Shown here: piece by piece, positions 8,184-17,477 of the stretch | How positions within the stretch are numbered: the stretch's first letter is position 1 | Layout of the letters: every line of letters begins with the position of its first letter | DNA from: Candidatus Gracilibacteria bacterium CG17_big_fil_post_rev_8_21_14_2_50_48_13 | GTDB taxonomy: Bacteria > Patescibacteriota > Gracilibacteria > 1-14-2-50-48-13 | DNA length: 43,722 nt | Assembly: GCA_002783265.1 (NCBI GenBank) | Contig: PFFG01000007.1 | Span: 17,598-61,319, forward strand | Direction: 5' to 3' | Program-made: the position numbers and the translations under genes | Notes under the pieces: generated by a model | Told to the model about the DNA's origin: nothing | Seen by the model: only the letters and a program-made list of their open reading frames with translations | Databases searched by the model: none

Positions 8184-10622
8184 ATGGTACTGTTTCGACG
8201 ATCGATTGAAGACGAGCAAGGGAGAATTTTAGAGCAAAAAGGCCTCGTGGATGCTGAGAAAAAGAAAGCGCTGGTGAATGCCATGCAAAACAACGCGGGT
8301 ATTCTTTCTCAGATCGACAGATCTGTTGCCAATATCCAGGATTACGACGATGAACTTGAGTTAACACGTCAGCGCATTGGGATGAATCCCTTTGGTAGCA
8401 AAAAGCAAAAGGAACATAATGCTCTTCTTGACCGTATTCTCGAACGAGACACGCTTCGGAAAGATTTAAAAGATGTAGAAAGTGAACTCGTCAAGGTGCG
8501 GCATCAAAAGGGGGCTGTGGATGCTCGCCTGGCACGTATTCAAGAACGATTGGAACGAGCCCGCTTTACAAAAAAGTGGCACTCCATGTGGAGTAAGCAT
8601 GTGGAGAAAAAAGTACAGGACCTTGATAATCGCATTAGCGATCTGGAAGAACAATCGTCAACCGCGCGTGAAGGTCTTGTGACTGCCGATCGTTCTGCAG
8701 AAACTATCAAAACGCGATTTCACGCGGCAAAAGTGGAAATGGATAGCGCGTGGGAAGCAATTTTCCCCTACTTAGATGAGTTGGGATATTCACCAGCATT
8801 GAATGCAGCAATTGATGCACGTGATATGGGGGCAGTCCTTGAGGAAATGGGTCTTTTGTCCCCTATCGGGAATGGGAGACTGTTTTCCACAATTACAGGA
8901 CGTCTACCAGCGTTTCTTGGGGGGCAGACGCCACCCTGGCTCGATGCAGGGGCGGTGCAAACTTGGGAGGAACGTCGTATTCTCGCTGAAAATTTGCGAC
9001 GCCTGGTGAGCGCCTATGAAGAGAGTGAAGTATACCGAAACAGTTCAACGGTACTTGAAATGATAGATAACTCGCGACAGCTAACGCGAGATAAAATCGA
9101 TGCGCTCCTGTCGCTCACGCCGCAAAATCAAGCTGCAACCCAGCAAAAGATTGCTAGCATCCGTGAGCAGGAAGCCTATATCGATGTGGGTGGTGACTGG
9201 GATACAGGAAGCATGCAGATTTCCCCGGAAACGGAAGAAGTCATTATTGTGCACCGTAACACCGGCGCGAATGTTCGATTTGGCTATGAGCAAAACGGAC
9301 CCTCCTTCTCGTATATCTTACCAGGTGGAGGTCGGACGTCATCTCTCGGTGAGGCCGCAAATGCGCAGCTGGCTGTTGAGCGCACGAGATTTATTCAAGA
9401 GCAAATATTTATTGGATTTGGTCCGACGGTTCTCATCCCCCATCTGAACTTAGTGCTCACTCCAGGTGCACCTGCAACGGCTGCTGATATCACTGCAATC
9501 AATTATACGTGGACGACGGATTCTGGTGATACGGGTTCTGTTTCTCTAGCACTTGCGGATATTCCCATGAATCCACAACCTAGTGGAAATATTGCAGGAA
9601 GACCGCAATTTACCATTCAGGGCCCTCAAGTACTTGCCACTCTTGAATCACGGCTGCTTGCGGCAGCAGATCAAGGACTACGTGCCTCTGCCTTGCTTGG
9701 CCCAGCCGGTGCTGCGGCAACTCCCCTTCAAGGTGCACTCACGACAGCATTCGCAACTCCTGGGTTAGCAGGAACGATGATATCAATCACCGTACAGCAA
9801 ACTACATCAGCTCCACGCCGCGTAGAGGCTGTCAACATAGACGTTACGCACCCAGGAACAGGCCACACACATAGTGTTCAGCTCACAGATGCGTCGCTCT
9901 TCCCTGTATCGATTACCCCTGCGGCACCAGGTGTGCCCGCAACCGTATCTATTGATATGGCAGCCCTTTCAGCGAACATGGCACCACATATTCAGGCAGC
10001 AGAAGCGCGCATGGCAGAGCTCACCTATCTGCAAGCAAATGGCGGGGCAATCGCATTGAATATGGCAACAGCTGCTCAAACATATCCGTATCTGCGCAAT
10101 CCAGGAGCCGCCATGACGTATGTTGCGGCAACGCCAACTGCTCCAGCGCATTTCACTTGGGGAGCACCACTTATGCATGGTCTCACCTTAACCAATTGGA
10201 CAGGCCAGACCGTTGATGCCGATACTCTGGATTACACGCGTGATGCTACGGGCGCTGTCAATGGGACGACCTTTGCACGAACGCTGCAAACAATGGAAGA
10301 TAGTCTAACCGGGTTCAAAACCCTCGAGTCAACCCTTGCGACGGAAATTCGTACGGCGATGAAGGCGAACCCAACATACGCACCAAAAGAGAAAAAGATT
10401 CATCGCATTTCTGCCCCGGCGTATAACGCTACCGCATCTGAGTGGCAGATGACGATCCACTTGATGAATGGAACGGAGGTTACCATTCCAGAGGCTGACC
10501 TTGCTGGATTAACTGCCACCTATACCGCACCAACGGTTGCTCCAGCGACTCCAGCACCTGCCGCTTGGAATCTCACGATAAACCCAGCATTTTTATCCGC
10601 AGTTGATGCACTCATTCCATAG
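8184..10622 (+). CDS. hypothetical 812-residue protein: N-terminal coiled coil, Ala/Thr-rich C-terminal half
   Basis: I do not recognise this protein. Residues 1-190 are a long charged coiled coil (many Lys/Glu/Arg heptads, for example RLARIQERLERARF). A helical region follows to about 330. From about 345 the sequence turns beta-rich and poor in Lys, with stretches such as DVGGDWDTGSMQISPETEEV and a long Ala/Pro/Thr-rich C-terminal half. No signal peptide or membrane segment is visible. The start at 8184 is set by the promoter at 8128-8156; the longer frame from 8118 would begin upstream of the transcription start. The next gene starts three bases after the stop, so the two are likely one operon. 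Confidence 0.75.
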   Translation: MVLFRRSIEDEQGRILEQKGLVDAEKKKALVNAMQNNAGILSQIDRSVANIQDYDDELELTRQRIGMNPFGSKKQKEHNALLDRILERDTLRKDLKDVESELVKVRHQKGAVDARLARIQERLERARFTKKWHSMWSKHVEKKVQDLDNRISDLEEQSSTAREGLVTADRSAETIKTRFHAAKVEMDSAWEAIFPYLDELGYSPALNAAIDARDMGAVLEEMGLLSPIGNGRLFSTITGRLPAFLGGQTPPWLDAGAVQTWEERRILAENLRRLVSAYEESEVYRNSSTVLEMIDNSRQLTRDKIDALLSLTPQNQAATQQKIASIREQEAYIDVGGDWDTGSMQISPETEEVIIVHRNTGANVRFGYEQNGPSFSYILPGGGRTSSLGEAANAQLAVERTRFIQEQIFIGFGPTVLIPHLNLVLTPGAPATAADITAINYTWTTDSGDTGSVSLALADIPMNPQPSGNIAGRPQFTIQGPQVLATLESRLLAAADQGLRASALLGPAGAAATPLQGALTTAFATPGLAGTMISITVQQTTSAPRRVEAVNIDVTHPGTGHTHSVQLTDASLFPVSITPAAPGVPATVSIDMAALSANMAPHIQAAEARMAELTYLQANGGAIALNMATAAQTYPYLRNPGAAMTYVAATPTAPAHFTWGAPLMHGLTLTNWTGQTVDADTLDYTRDATGAVNGTTFARTLQTMEDSLTGFKTLESTLATEIRTAMKANPTYAPKEKKIHRISAPAYNATASEWQMTIHLMNGTEVTIPEADLAGLTATYTAPTVAPATPAPAAWNLTINPAFLSAVDALIP

Positions 10623-10624
10623 CC

Positions 10625-11041
10625 ATGCACAAGGATCCACAAGAACTCCAGGAAATGCACATTGACCTTGAGCTTCTCTCCCTTTCTGAAAAGTGTGTGC
10701 GAAGCACAAAAAAGGTTGCACAGAACATCCGCCATATTGTTGAGAAGATTCGTCGTGGGCTTGAAAAGGAGCTCTCTGGGGAACTGATAGATTTAGAGCT
10801 GACGGAATCGGAGGCGAAACAAGTGGCTAAAATGTATGAAGGGCTATCTCATTCTCTTGAAGAGGATATTCATGTGAAGGAGGCTGAACGTCAGGAAATT
10901 CTCCAAAAGCTAGAACACCTTCGCAATCGACTTGCCGACATGGAGCGAGCAAAAAAAGAGGAACTTCGGCGTATGCAGGAAGAGGTAACCAAGGTGGTCG
11001 CTTCAAAGGGCATTAACTCGCTGAGGCGGCGGATTGGGTAG
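10625..11041 (+). CDS. small coiled-coil hypothetical protein
   Basis: A 138-residue, highly charged, all-helical protein. Nearly the whole length from residue 20 to 125 reads as coiled coil (KEAERQEILQKLEHLRNRL). It sits in an operon with the 812-residue coiled-coil gene, with a two-base gap after its TAG, so the two products may interact; that is inference. Its 3' end overlaps the convergent 11013-13352 gene by 29 bases. No family is recognised. Confidence 0.7.
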   Translation: MHKDPQELQEMHIDLELLSLSEKCVRSTKKVAQNIRHIVEKIRRGLEKELSGELIDLELTESEAKQVAKMYEGLSHSLEEDIHVKEAERQEILQKLEHLRNRLADMERAKKEELRRMQEEVTKVVASKGINSLRRRIG

Positions 11042-13352
11042 TTGCCTTTGCCTGTAAGACATAAAAACGGTCCATAAGCCCGCCATAGATTGGCGAATGC
11101 CGAAGAGCGGTAATATAATCGCGCAAAACCACCTGAGAACAGCTGAACGCTTCTGTATCAATTTCCACAAGGTAGAGGTATAGGTCCAGGAGTGCATGAA
11201 GGACGACGGGCTCTCGCTGGTGGACCAGCATTTGAGAAAGTAACGCATTGAGGACTTCGCGAAAGTCGTATTTCTTGTGAATATGCCCAATGGCTCGAAG
11301 AAGTTTATCGCGATTGAAGTGCACATTCATGCCAGCGCGAACTCGTGCCTCCTCCGCTGGAACATGCGCAAGGAAATAGGCATACTTTTTCAGATGTTGG
11401 AACCATTGGTGCATCACGGAATCAACATGGGGCATGATGGTCGGATCATGCATGTCGAGATAGGGTTCACCCACATGCCAGGTGCGTAGTTGCATACTGG
11501 GAAGAAACGTATCTTTCTGACCATGCAGCTCCTCTTTCTTCTGACGGAGAATACTCTTCATTTCCATCATGGATTGTTGCATGCTGAGCATATTCGCGCG
11601 AATGGTTTGCGTCATGTCAAGAATAGTGCCATCGAGATCATGCTGCGGCGAAGGTGCTTTGTGGAATAACCAGCGCGTGTCATTCGTCATGGACTCCAGA
11701 GCGTATACCCAGCAGCTCTTACTCACGACAGGACCTATTGACCGAAGGAGTTGATGCAGCTTCTTTCGTTCCTGCTGTATGTTCTGCTGATACCGAATCA
11801 TTTGCTGGAGTGGAGAATAATCTTCAAACTCTAGCGTCAGAAAGTCTGCATGCTTGTCGTGGAATTCATCAACAATGCCCACAACTTCCAGATACTGGGG
11901 ATTTTTTTCAAGGGTGTTCATGCCGCCATTATTGAGTGCATGCGAAATGGTACTTCGGATATACGGCATATATTGCTGTGTATGATTTGCCAGCATCTGG
12001 CGGAGATCACCAAGGTGGGCATGGCCAAAGGTTTCGTGTGCGAGTTTGAGAAGTCCTGTTTTCTTGGTACTTTCCTGATAGGCCGTTTCCAATATTCTTG
12101 TCCTCTCGTGGTTGTCCTCTATGAGCCGTCCTGTAAGGATTCCCGGTGTATTTGATTTGCGGAGTTCTGCATCGAGCTCGCAGATAGCCTCCAGCTCCGT
12201 TGGAGAAAAATGGCGCATATACTCAAGAATCCATCTTCTTGTTGCATCAACGCAGTAGGTTCGCTCGCTTGCTAGCTTCGACCAGAGAAGCTCAAGAAAA
12301 ATTGGTCGCACACCTGGGGAGGTTTGTGCGAGAGACACAGCATCGTGGGTTGTATGATCGACAAAGAGGTGATGGTATTTTGTTTTCCAAAGACTTAAGG
12401 CCGTTAGTCGACGTACGAAGGAAGAGCGGTCGGCCTGATCGATTGACTGCTCCGCATTTGTTTGCAGTTTCTGCATAGTGTTCTTACGCACCATTGAGTA
12501 CTGTGCATGCTCTTTTGGGTACAAGTGACGTGAAAAGTCAGCAAGAACCATCAGAAATGTATGATAGCAGTGCTCCTGTTCTTCATGAAGTCGCACACCG
12601 AGTGAGGGGCGTAAGGTTGGCCACCCACTCATTTGTTTGGTCAAAAGATACTCGATCTGGGCAATGATAACGGCAACATGTTCAAGAACCTGCGACCGAA
12701 AATTTGTTAACATAGGATCACCTTCTCCAACACGGTCGAGAAGTGCCTTTGCTTGGATCAAACGCTGGTGCACGTGCGTCATATCCTTGAGCTTTGGCGC
12801 CTCTGGAACCACATCTCCATACATTTCTGCGCGAAGATGCGCCGTTCCGGAAAACCGCTCCGGAAAGTTTTTTTCCTGTAGACATATCTCTGTAGGAATC
12901 ACTGCTTCCTTCGAGATTTCTGCAAGATGGGCAGAGAACTTTTTTCCATTGTCATAGAGACGTTCTTTTTCGGGTATGCGCAACAGTCTCTTTACTGAAG
13001 AGCGTAAGTGCTCAAGTACCGACACAACAGGAACCGCTTCGTCTGCATAGTGTTGCAGTAAGCTCTGTGCATCTTCCATGTTTTGATGCGGTGTATCATA
13101 AAGGAAGCCCGTAGTGTGATCATCGAGGTAGGTAGTCACCTCTTGCTCTACATCCAAACGTTTTGCTTTTGTCTCACCAAGCACATCTCCGAGCAAGTTG
13201 GCGATGTTGGTTTTGGCCCAGTTGCTCACTTTGCCAAGTAATCCAGGCTCCGTTGGCGTATCACGAAGTCGCGACGCTAATACAGCGTCCTTGGCACGAT
13301 CCTGAACGTACTTTTCTGCTCGACTATAGGTGTAATGTAAGCGCGATAGCAC
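11013..13352 (-). CDS. large hypothetical helical protein (779 residues)
   Basis: I do not recognise this protein. It is long, soluble-looking and almost entirely helical, rich in His, Leu, Gln and Arg, with no signal peptide or clear membrane segment. The start is GTG 13350-13352; the promoter TTGACA-16-AATAAT upstream gives a leader of about 27 bases and fits this start. It runs convergently into the small coiled-coil gene with a 29-base tail overlap and no terminator between. The position next to two other unassigned long helical proteins suggests a lineage-specific set, but no function can be named. Confidence 0.72.
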   Translation of the reverse strand: MLSRLHYTYSRAEKYVQDRAKDAVLASRLRDTPTEPGLLGKVSNWAKTNIANLLGDVLGETKAKRLDVEQEVTTYLDDHTTGFLYDTPHQNMEDAQSLLQHYADEAVPVVSVLEHLRSSVKRLLRIPEKERLYDNGKKFSAHLAEISKEAVIPTEICLQEKNFPERFSGTAHLRAEMYGDVVPEAPKLKDMTHVHQRLIQAKALLDRVGEGDPMLTNFRSQVLEHVAVIIAQIEYLLTKQMSGWPTLRPSLGVRLHEEQEHCYHTFLMVLADFSRHLYPKEHAQYSMVRKNTMQKLQTNAEQSIDQADRSSFVRRLTALSLWKTKYHHLFVDHTTHDAVSLAQTSPGVRPIFLELLWSKLASERTYCVDATRRWILEYMRHFSPTELEAICELDAELRKSNTPGILTGRLIEDNHERTRILETAYQESTKKTGLLKLAHETFGHAHLGDLRQMLANHTQQYMPYIRSTISHALNNGGMNTLEKNPQYLEVVGIVDEFHDKHADFLTLEFEDYSPLQQMIRYQQNIQQERKKLHQLLRSIGPVVSKSCWVYALESMTNDTRWLFHKAPSPQHDLDGTILDMTQTIRANMLSMQQSMMEMKSILRQKKEELHGQKDTFLPSMQLRTWHVGEPYLDMHDPTIMPHVDSVMHQWFQHLKKYAYFLAHVPAEEARVRAGMNVHFNRDKLLRAIGHIHKKYDFREVLNALLSQMLVHQREPVVLHALLDLYLYLVEIDTEAFSCSQVVLRDYITALRHSPIYGGLMDRFYVLQAKATTQSAASAS

Positions 13353-13385
13353 AGTATAAACAAAAGACTTGAACTCTAGATTTCA

Positions 13386-13413
13386 ATTATTACTATTTAT
13401 GCGATTATGTCAA
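13386..13413 (-). promoter_or_regulatory. promoter for the 779-residue hypothetical gene
   Basis: On the minus strand, TTGACA (13408-13413), 16 bp, then AATAAT (13386-13391). Predicted transcription start is near 13379. A TATACT directly next to the GTG start (13353-13358) is too close to serve as its -10. Confidence 0.5.
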
Positions 13414-13484
13414 TTCAGAGGATGCTTGCAATAAAACAGGCGGCGACGTAGTCTCATGCTGCTTATTCACCTTTTCTCTATCTC

Positions 13485-15212
13485 ATGCAGGAGAGTGCCG
13501 TCGATCTTGTACGGGCAAAAATCGACATTGTCGAGCTTGTCCAGGAATATACTGAGTTGAAGAAGGCAGGTCGAAACTGGAAAGGTTTGTGCCCTTTTCA
13601 TAAAGAACGCTCTCCCTCTTTTATGGTGAGCCCGGATAAGCAAATTGCCTATTGTTTTGGATGCCATAAAGGTGGCGATATTTTTGCCTTTATCATGGAA
13701 GTGGAGCGCACTGATTTTCCAGGTGCTCTCCGTGCACTTGCAGAAAAAGCAGGAGTGGACCTTCCGGAAAAGCATACCCATGGGCCAAGTAAAACAGAGC
13801 GGGAAGTTCTCGTGCAGATTCTGGCAGAATCGACACACTTCTATCAGGAAGCACTCACTCAGGATACAGCAGCTAGCGAGTATTTTGCATCGCGCGGACT
13901 GACTTCAGAGACCATTTCGACCTTTGCACTGGGCTATGCTCCAGATTCCTATGATGATCTCTGGAAATATCTTCGAGAGAAACAGTGTCTAACGGAGGAC
14001 ATTATGAAGTCTGGAATGCTGAGTTCATCAGGCAATAAGTACTTCAATCGATTTCGCGGGCGTGTGATGTTCCCCATCGAAAATAGTGTCGGGCAAACCA
14101 TCGCGTTTGCAGGCCGCATTTTGAAGGAAGGAGAGCCGAAGTATCTCAATTCCCCTGAATCGCCCATCTACAGCAAAAGTCACACGCTCTATAATCTTCA
14201 TCGTGCAAAACAGGCCATGCGCGAGGAAAAATCTGCAATCGTTGTTGAAGGCTACATGGATGTTATCAGTAGCTGGCAGGTTGGTATTCGTCATATGGTA
14301 GCACCTTGTGGTACGGCACTGACAAAGGAACAAATAACAGTACTTGCCCGCAAGGTGGAGACGCTCTACCTGCTCTACGATGCGGATACGGCAGGTCAAG
14401 AGGCTATCGTTCGTAACTCCCTTGTATGCCTTGAGGATGATGTTCACCCGCGCATCATCACGCTAGGTGATGACTCGTGTAAAGATGTGGATGACTACTG
14501 GAAAACCCACAGTCTTGAGGAGTTTCGCGAGCGGCTTGCTCTTGCGAAGCCGTTTATCGAGCATTACATGGATATGCTGAAAGAAACCTACAATTTCGAA
14601 CAGGTGCAGTTAAAACGAAAAGCCGTAGATCTGTTTCTCGAGGCCCTGCTCAAGGTGCAGAATCAGGTTGAGGTGCAGGAATACCTCCGTATGGCATCGC
14701 ATGCATTTGCAGTCGATGGGAGTGTGCTCCTTTCCGAATTTCATAAGAAAAAACAACCGGGTAAAGTGATCAAAAAAGTCACCAAAGAAGACTCATCACA
14801 TCCCTTTTCTTCCCCCTCTCACGTGTTGATGGCAGCCTTGCTGGCCTTTCCGACGCTACTAGCTGAATTTCCTGTTTTACAGCATTTTGAGACGCTTCCT
14901 GAAGAGTTCCCTACTGTTTTACTGCAGTTTGTGCGCAAGGAAGCGGATTTTGATGAGGGTATCGATCTTGTCACCCTCCTGCCAGAGAGTATCCGTGACA
15001 AGGGGCACATGCTTCTCCTGTACGCGCAGGAGCATGGAGTTCTTGATTCAGCGGAGCAGGCGAAACAAGTCATGACCGAAAAACTTCGTACGCTTGTGGA
15101 AGCAAAAAAGAAGGAACTCCTTAGTCAAATGCAGACGGCGCAGACGTCAAAGGATGCCAAGGGGTGGTTCACTGCTTACACGCTTCTGGCAGAGTTGCAA
15201 AAAACCGCGTAG
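13485..15212 (+). CDS. dnaG: DNA primase
   Basis: DnaG makes the RNA primers for chromosome replication. The 575-residue protein has the CHC2 zinc finger in full (C36, H39, C57, C60 in LCPFHKERSPSF and AYCFGCHKGGD). A core catalytic region follows, then a TOPRIM fold with Glu255 in VVEGYMDVI and Asp299/Asp301 in YDADTAGQEA. A helical C-terminal region of about 180 residues should bind the replicative helicase. The length is normal. It is followed 129 bases later by rpoD, the common dnaG-rpoD order of the macromolecular synthesis operon, although rpsU is absent. The start ATG is preceded by a pyrimidine-rich stretch rather than a Shine-Dalgarno sequence. Confidence 0.97.
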   Translation: MQESAVDLVRAKIDIVELVQEYTELKKAGRNWKGLCPFHKERSPSFMVSPDKQIAYCFGCHKGGDIFAFIMEVERTDFPGALRALAEKAGVDLPEKHTHGPSKTEREVLVQILAESTHFYQEALTQDTAASEYFASRGLTSETISTFALGYAPDSYDDLWKYLREKQCLTEDIMKSGMLSSSGNKYFNRFRGRVMFPIENSVGQTIAFAGRILKEGEPKYLNSPESPIYSKSHTLYNLHRAKQAMREEKSAIVVEGYMDVISSWQVGIRHMVAPCGTALTKEQITVLARKVETLYLLYDADTAGQEAIVRNSLVCLEDDVHPRIITLGDDSCKDVDDYWKTHSLEEFRERLALAKPFIEHYMDMLKETYNFEQVQLKRKAVDLFLEALLKVQNQVEVQEYLRMASHAFAVDGSVLLSEFHKKKQPGKVIKKVTKEDSSHPFSSPSHVLMAALLAFPTLLAEFPVLQHFETLPEEFPTVLLQFVRKEADFDEGIDLVTLLPESIRDKGHMLLLYAQEHGVLDSAEQAKQVMTEKLRTLVEAKKKELLSQMQTAQTSKDAKGWFTAYTLLAELQKTA

Positions 15213-15239
15213 AGAAAGGAAATTCTCATACAAAATCTC

Positions 15240-15268
15240 TTTACAGTCTTCCCTTCGGAACGTAGTAT
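15240..15268 (+). promoter_or_regulatory. probable promoter for rpoD
   Basis: TTTACA (15240-15245), 17 bp, TAGTAT (15263-15268). A perfect TTGACA overlaps at 15269 but has no good -10 at the right distance. A near-palindrome follows at 15277-15294, around or just after the predicted start of transcription. Confidence 0.4.
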
Positions 15269-15341
15269 TGACATGAAAGGTATACGTATGCCTTCTTTTC
15301 GCGTATTGCGCGTTTAGTCTCTCACCTCCGTTCCATTCCCT

Positions 15342-16505
15342 ATGGCTGACCAAGTTACGAATAAAAGCGTAGGTAATTTTCACAATGAAAAATTAGCAAA
15401 GCTCCCTCCAGAAATTAAAGAACTTCTCGAAAAGGGCTTATCGCAAGGATTTATTACACAACAGGAACTTTCAAAGGTTCTCCCCGACGCAGAGGAAAAT
15501 GTCACCCTGCTCGATGAAGTCTATTCCTTGCTCATTGAGCTCGCGATTGATGTTCATGAATATAAGGATACGCTTTCCGCAAGCGATGCGGATCAAGTAT
15601 CAGCAGAAGCAGCCGCCGTTGATGCGGAAGCACCACCAGAACCGACGACACCAACAAAACAACACCAGGAAGTCGACCTGCAGATTATTGCAGACGACTC
15701 TGTCCGTATGTATTTGAGCGAAATCGGTAAGGTAAAGTTGCTGACTGCCGATGAGGAGGTGACCCTTGCTCGTCGCGTACGAAAGGGGGAAATTCCAGCG
15801 AAGCAGGCACTCATGACGGCCAATCTCCGTCTCGTGGTTTCCATTGCTAAAAAGTATATTGGGCGCGGCCTCTCCTTTCTGGATCTTATTCAGGAGGGCA
15901 ATCTCGGCCTCGTACGTGCCGTAGATAAGTTTGACCCAGAGCGGGGATTTAAGTTTTCCACCTATGCAACATGGTGGATTCGCCAGGCAATTACGCGTGC
16001 CATTGCCGATCAGGCAAGAACTATTCGTATTCCGGTCCACATGGTGGAAACGATCAATAAGTTTACCCATACGCAGCGACGTCTTGTACAGGAACTGGGT
16101 CGTGAACCCCTACCAGAGGAAATTGCAGCAGAAGTCGGTATGGACCTCAAGAAAGTGAAGCATATCATGAAAATTTCTCAGGATATTGTTTCTCTTGATG
16201 CACCGGTGGGGTCCGAAGAGGATTCGAATCTAGGTGATTTTATCGAAGATCAAAACAGTGTATCCCCTGATGAGGCGACAAATCGCCAGATTTTGAAGGA
16301 GAATATTCATGAAATGTTGCAATATCTCTCGCCACGTGAAAAAAAGATTATTAAAATGCGTTATGGTTTAGGAGATGGCGTTGGTCATACCCTAGAGCAG
16401 GTTGGTCGTGAGTTTGGCGTTACGCGAGAACGTATTCGTCAAATTGAAGCGAAAGTTCTCCAGAAGCTTCGTGAACACCCAACCAGCGTAAAAATTAAGT
16501 ACTAA
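15342..16505 (+). CDS. rpoD: primary RNA polymerase sigma factor RpoD (sigma70/SigA)
   Basis: The housekeeping sigma factor that directs RNA polymerase to promoters. The 387-residue protein contains a region 1.1-like N-terminus (15-75) and an Ala/Pro linker. Region 1.2 follows ([20 protein letters not shown]). Region 2 is highly conserved ([37 protein letters not shown]). Region 3, then region 4.2 with the helix-turn-helix ending [17 protein letters not shown]. The large non-conserved insert of proteobacterial RpoD is absent, as in most small bacterial SigA proteins. The many TTGACA/TATAAT-like promoters in this window fit recognition by this factor. Confidence 0.98.
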   Translation: MADQVTNKSVGNFHNEKLAKLPPEIKELLEKGLSQGFITQQELSKVLPDAEENVTLLDEVYSLLIELAIDVHEYKDTLSASDADQVSAEAAAVDAEAPPEPTTPTKQHQEVDLQIIADDSVRMYLSEIGKVKLLTADEEVTLARRVRKGEIPAKQALMTANLRLVVSIAKKYIGRGLSFLDLIQEGNLGLVRAVDKFDPERGFKFSTYATWWIRQAITRAIADQARTIRIPVHMVETINKFTHTQRRLVQELGREPLPEEIAAEVGMDLKKVKHIMKISQDIVSLDAPVGSEEDSNLGDFIEDQNSVSPDEATNRQILKENIHEMLQYLSPREKKIIKMRYGLGDGVGHTLEQVGREFGVTRERIRQIEAKVLQKLREHPTSVKIKY

Positions 16506-16538
16506 TTTCCTCTCTGTCCCTTATTCCCACTTCATACT

Positions 16539-17024
16539 ATGCCTAAAAAAGTACAACACTTTATTACCAAGGAAGGTCTTGAGAAACTCCGCAAAGAACT
16601 TGAGTATCTCAAAACTGATAAAGCACGTGAAATTGCTGAACGTCTTAAGGAAGCAATTTCCTTTGGTGACTTAAAAGAAAACTCCGAATATCAATCTGCA
16701 CGTGATGAGGAACTCCTCATGAATGCCCGTATTTCTGAAATTGAAGATGAAATTAAGCGTTCTGAAGTTATTACAACCAAACACAAGAAAGGAAGTAGTA
16801 CAATTGTTGAAATCGGGTCCCAGGTTACCGTGAAAGATGTTGAGGGTGAAGAGGAGCCCCTGACCTTTACCTTGGTCGGATCTACGGAAAATGACCCAAC
16901 CACGAATCGTTTTTCTAACGAATCTCCTTTGGGTGAGGCAGTAAATGGCCGCACGATTGGTGATGAAATTTCCTACAAAGCGCCAAAGGGCATCGTACGT
17001 TACACCATTACTGCTGTAGAATAA
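16539..17024 (+). CDS. greA: transcription elongation factor GreA
   Basis: GreA rescues backtracked RNA polymerase by stimulating transcript cleavage. The 161-residue length is standard. An N-terminal antiparallel coiled coil carries the conserved LKEAISFGDLKENSEYQSAR with the acidic tip residues (D and E). The C-terminal FKBP-like domain has the family pattern ESPLGEAVNGRTIGDEISY. It lies 33 bases behind rpoD, and the next gene begins immediately after its TAA. rpoD, greA and the following membrane genes may therefore share a transcript. Confidence 0.97.
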   Translation: MPKKVQHFITKEGLEKLRKELEYLKTDKAREIAERLKEAISFGDLKENSEYQSARDEELLMNARISEIEDEIKRSEVITTKHKKGSSTIVEIGSQVTVKDVEGEEEPLTFTLVGSTENDPTTNRFSNESPLGEAVNGRTIGDEISYKAPKGIVRYTITAVE

Positions 17025-17477
17025 ATGCTTACAGGAGGATTTTTCAGCAATTACATTATTGCCATTCCTGTGCTGACCTGGGTTTTGAATCAGGCAGTGA
17101 AAATTCTTCTTTATGGCCGGTTTAAGCAGTTCCGTTCCTGGAAAGACTTGTTCAAGTCAGGAGGTATGCCAAGCGCGCATACCTCTTTTATGTGTTCCCT
17201 CTCAACCGCCGTACTCCTTCGTGATGGTTACACCTCCACGAGCTTTGCTATTGTGCTTTGTCTCACGGGTATTGTACTTTATGACGCCATGCATGTGCGC
17301 CTTGAATCGGGGAAACATGCGAGTGTTCTCAATGAAATTTTTCATTCCCGTCAGATCGTCTCTCCCACACTGGAAAAAGAATATCCGCTGGAAACCAGTG
17401 TCGGGCATACCTTTCCAGAGGTTTGTGGTGGTGTCCTCTTTGGTGCCCTAATGGGCCTTCTCCTCATGCAACTATGA
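17025..17477 (+). CDS. divergent PAP2 family membrane protein (DUF212)
   Basis: A 150-residue membrane protein of the divergent PAP2 / DUF212 family, related to acid phosphatases that act on lipid phosphates. Family hallmarks are SGGMPSAHTSFMCSLSTA near residues 46-63, YDAMHVRLESGKHASVLN, and a conserved GHTFPEVCGGVLFG near the end. About four membrane helices are visible. The ATG follows the greA TAA without any spacer, and its own TGA overlaps the next ATG (ATGA), so translation is coupled at both ends. The substrate is unknown; a role in recycling polyprenyl phosphate would fit the neighbouring O-antigen-ligase-like gene but is inference. Confidence 0.9.
   Translation: MLTGGFFSNYIIAIPVLTWVLNQAVKILLYGRFKQFRSWKDLFKSGGMPSAHTSFMCSLSTAVLLRDGYTSTSFAIVLCLTGIVLYDAMHVRLESGKHASVLNEIFHSRQIVSPTLEKEYPLETSVGHTFPEVCGGVLFGALMGLLLMQL

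Noticed and set aside
13353-13358. TATACT as -10 for the 779-residue gene
   Set aside because: It touches the GTG start codon, so transcription would begin inside the gene; the TTGACA-16-AATAAT element upstream fits better.
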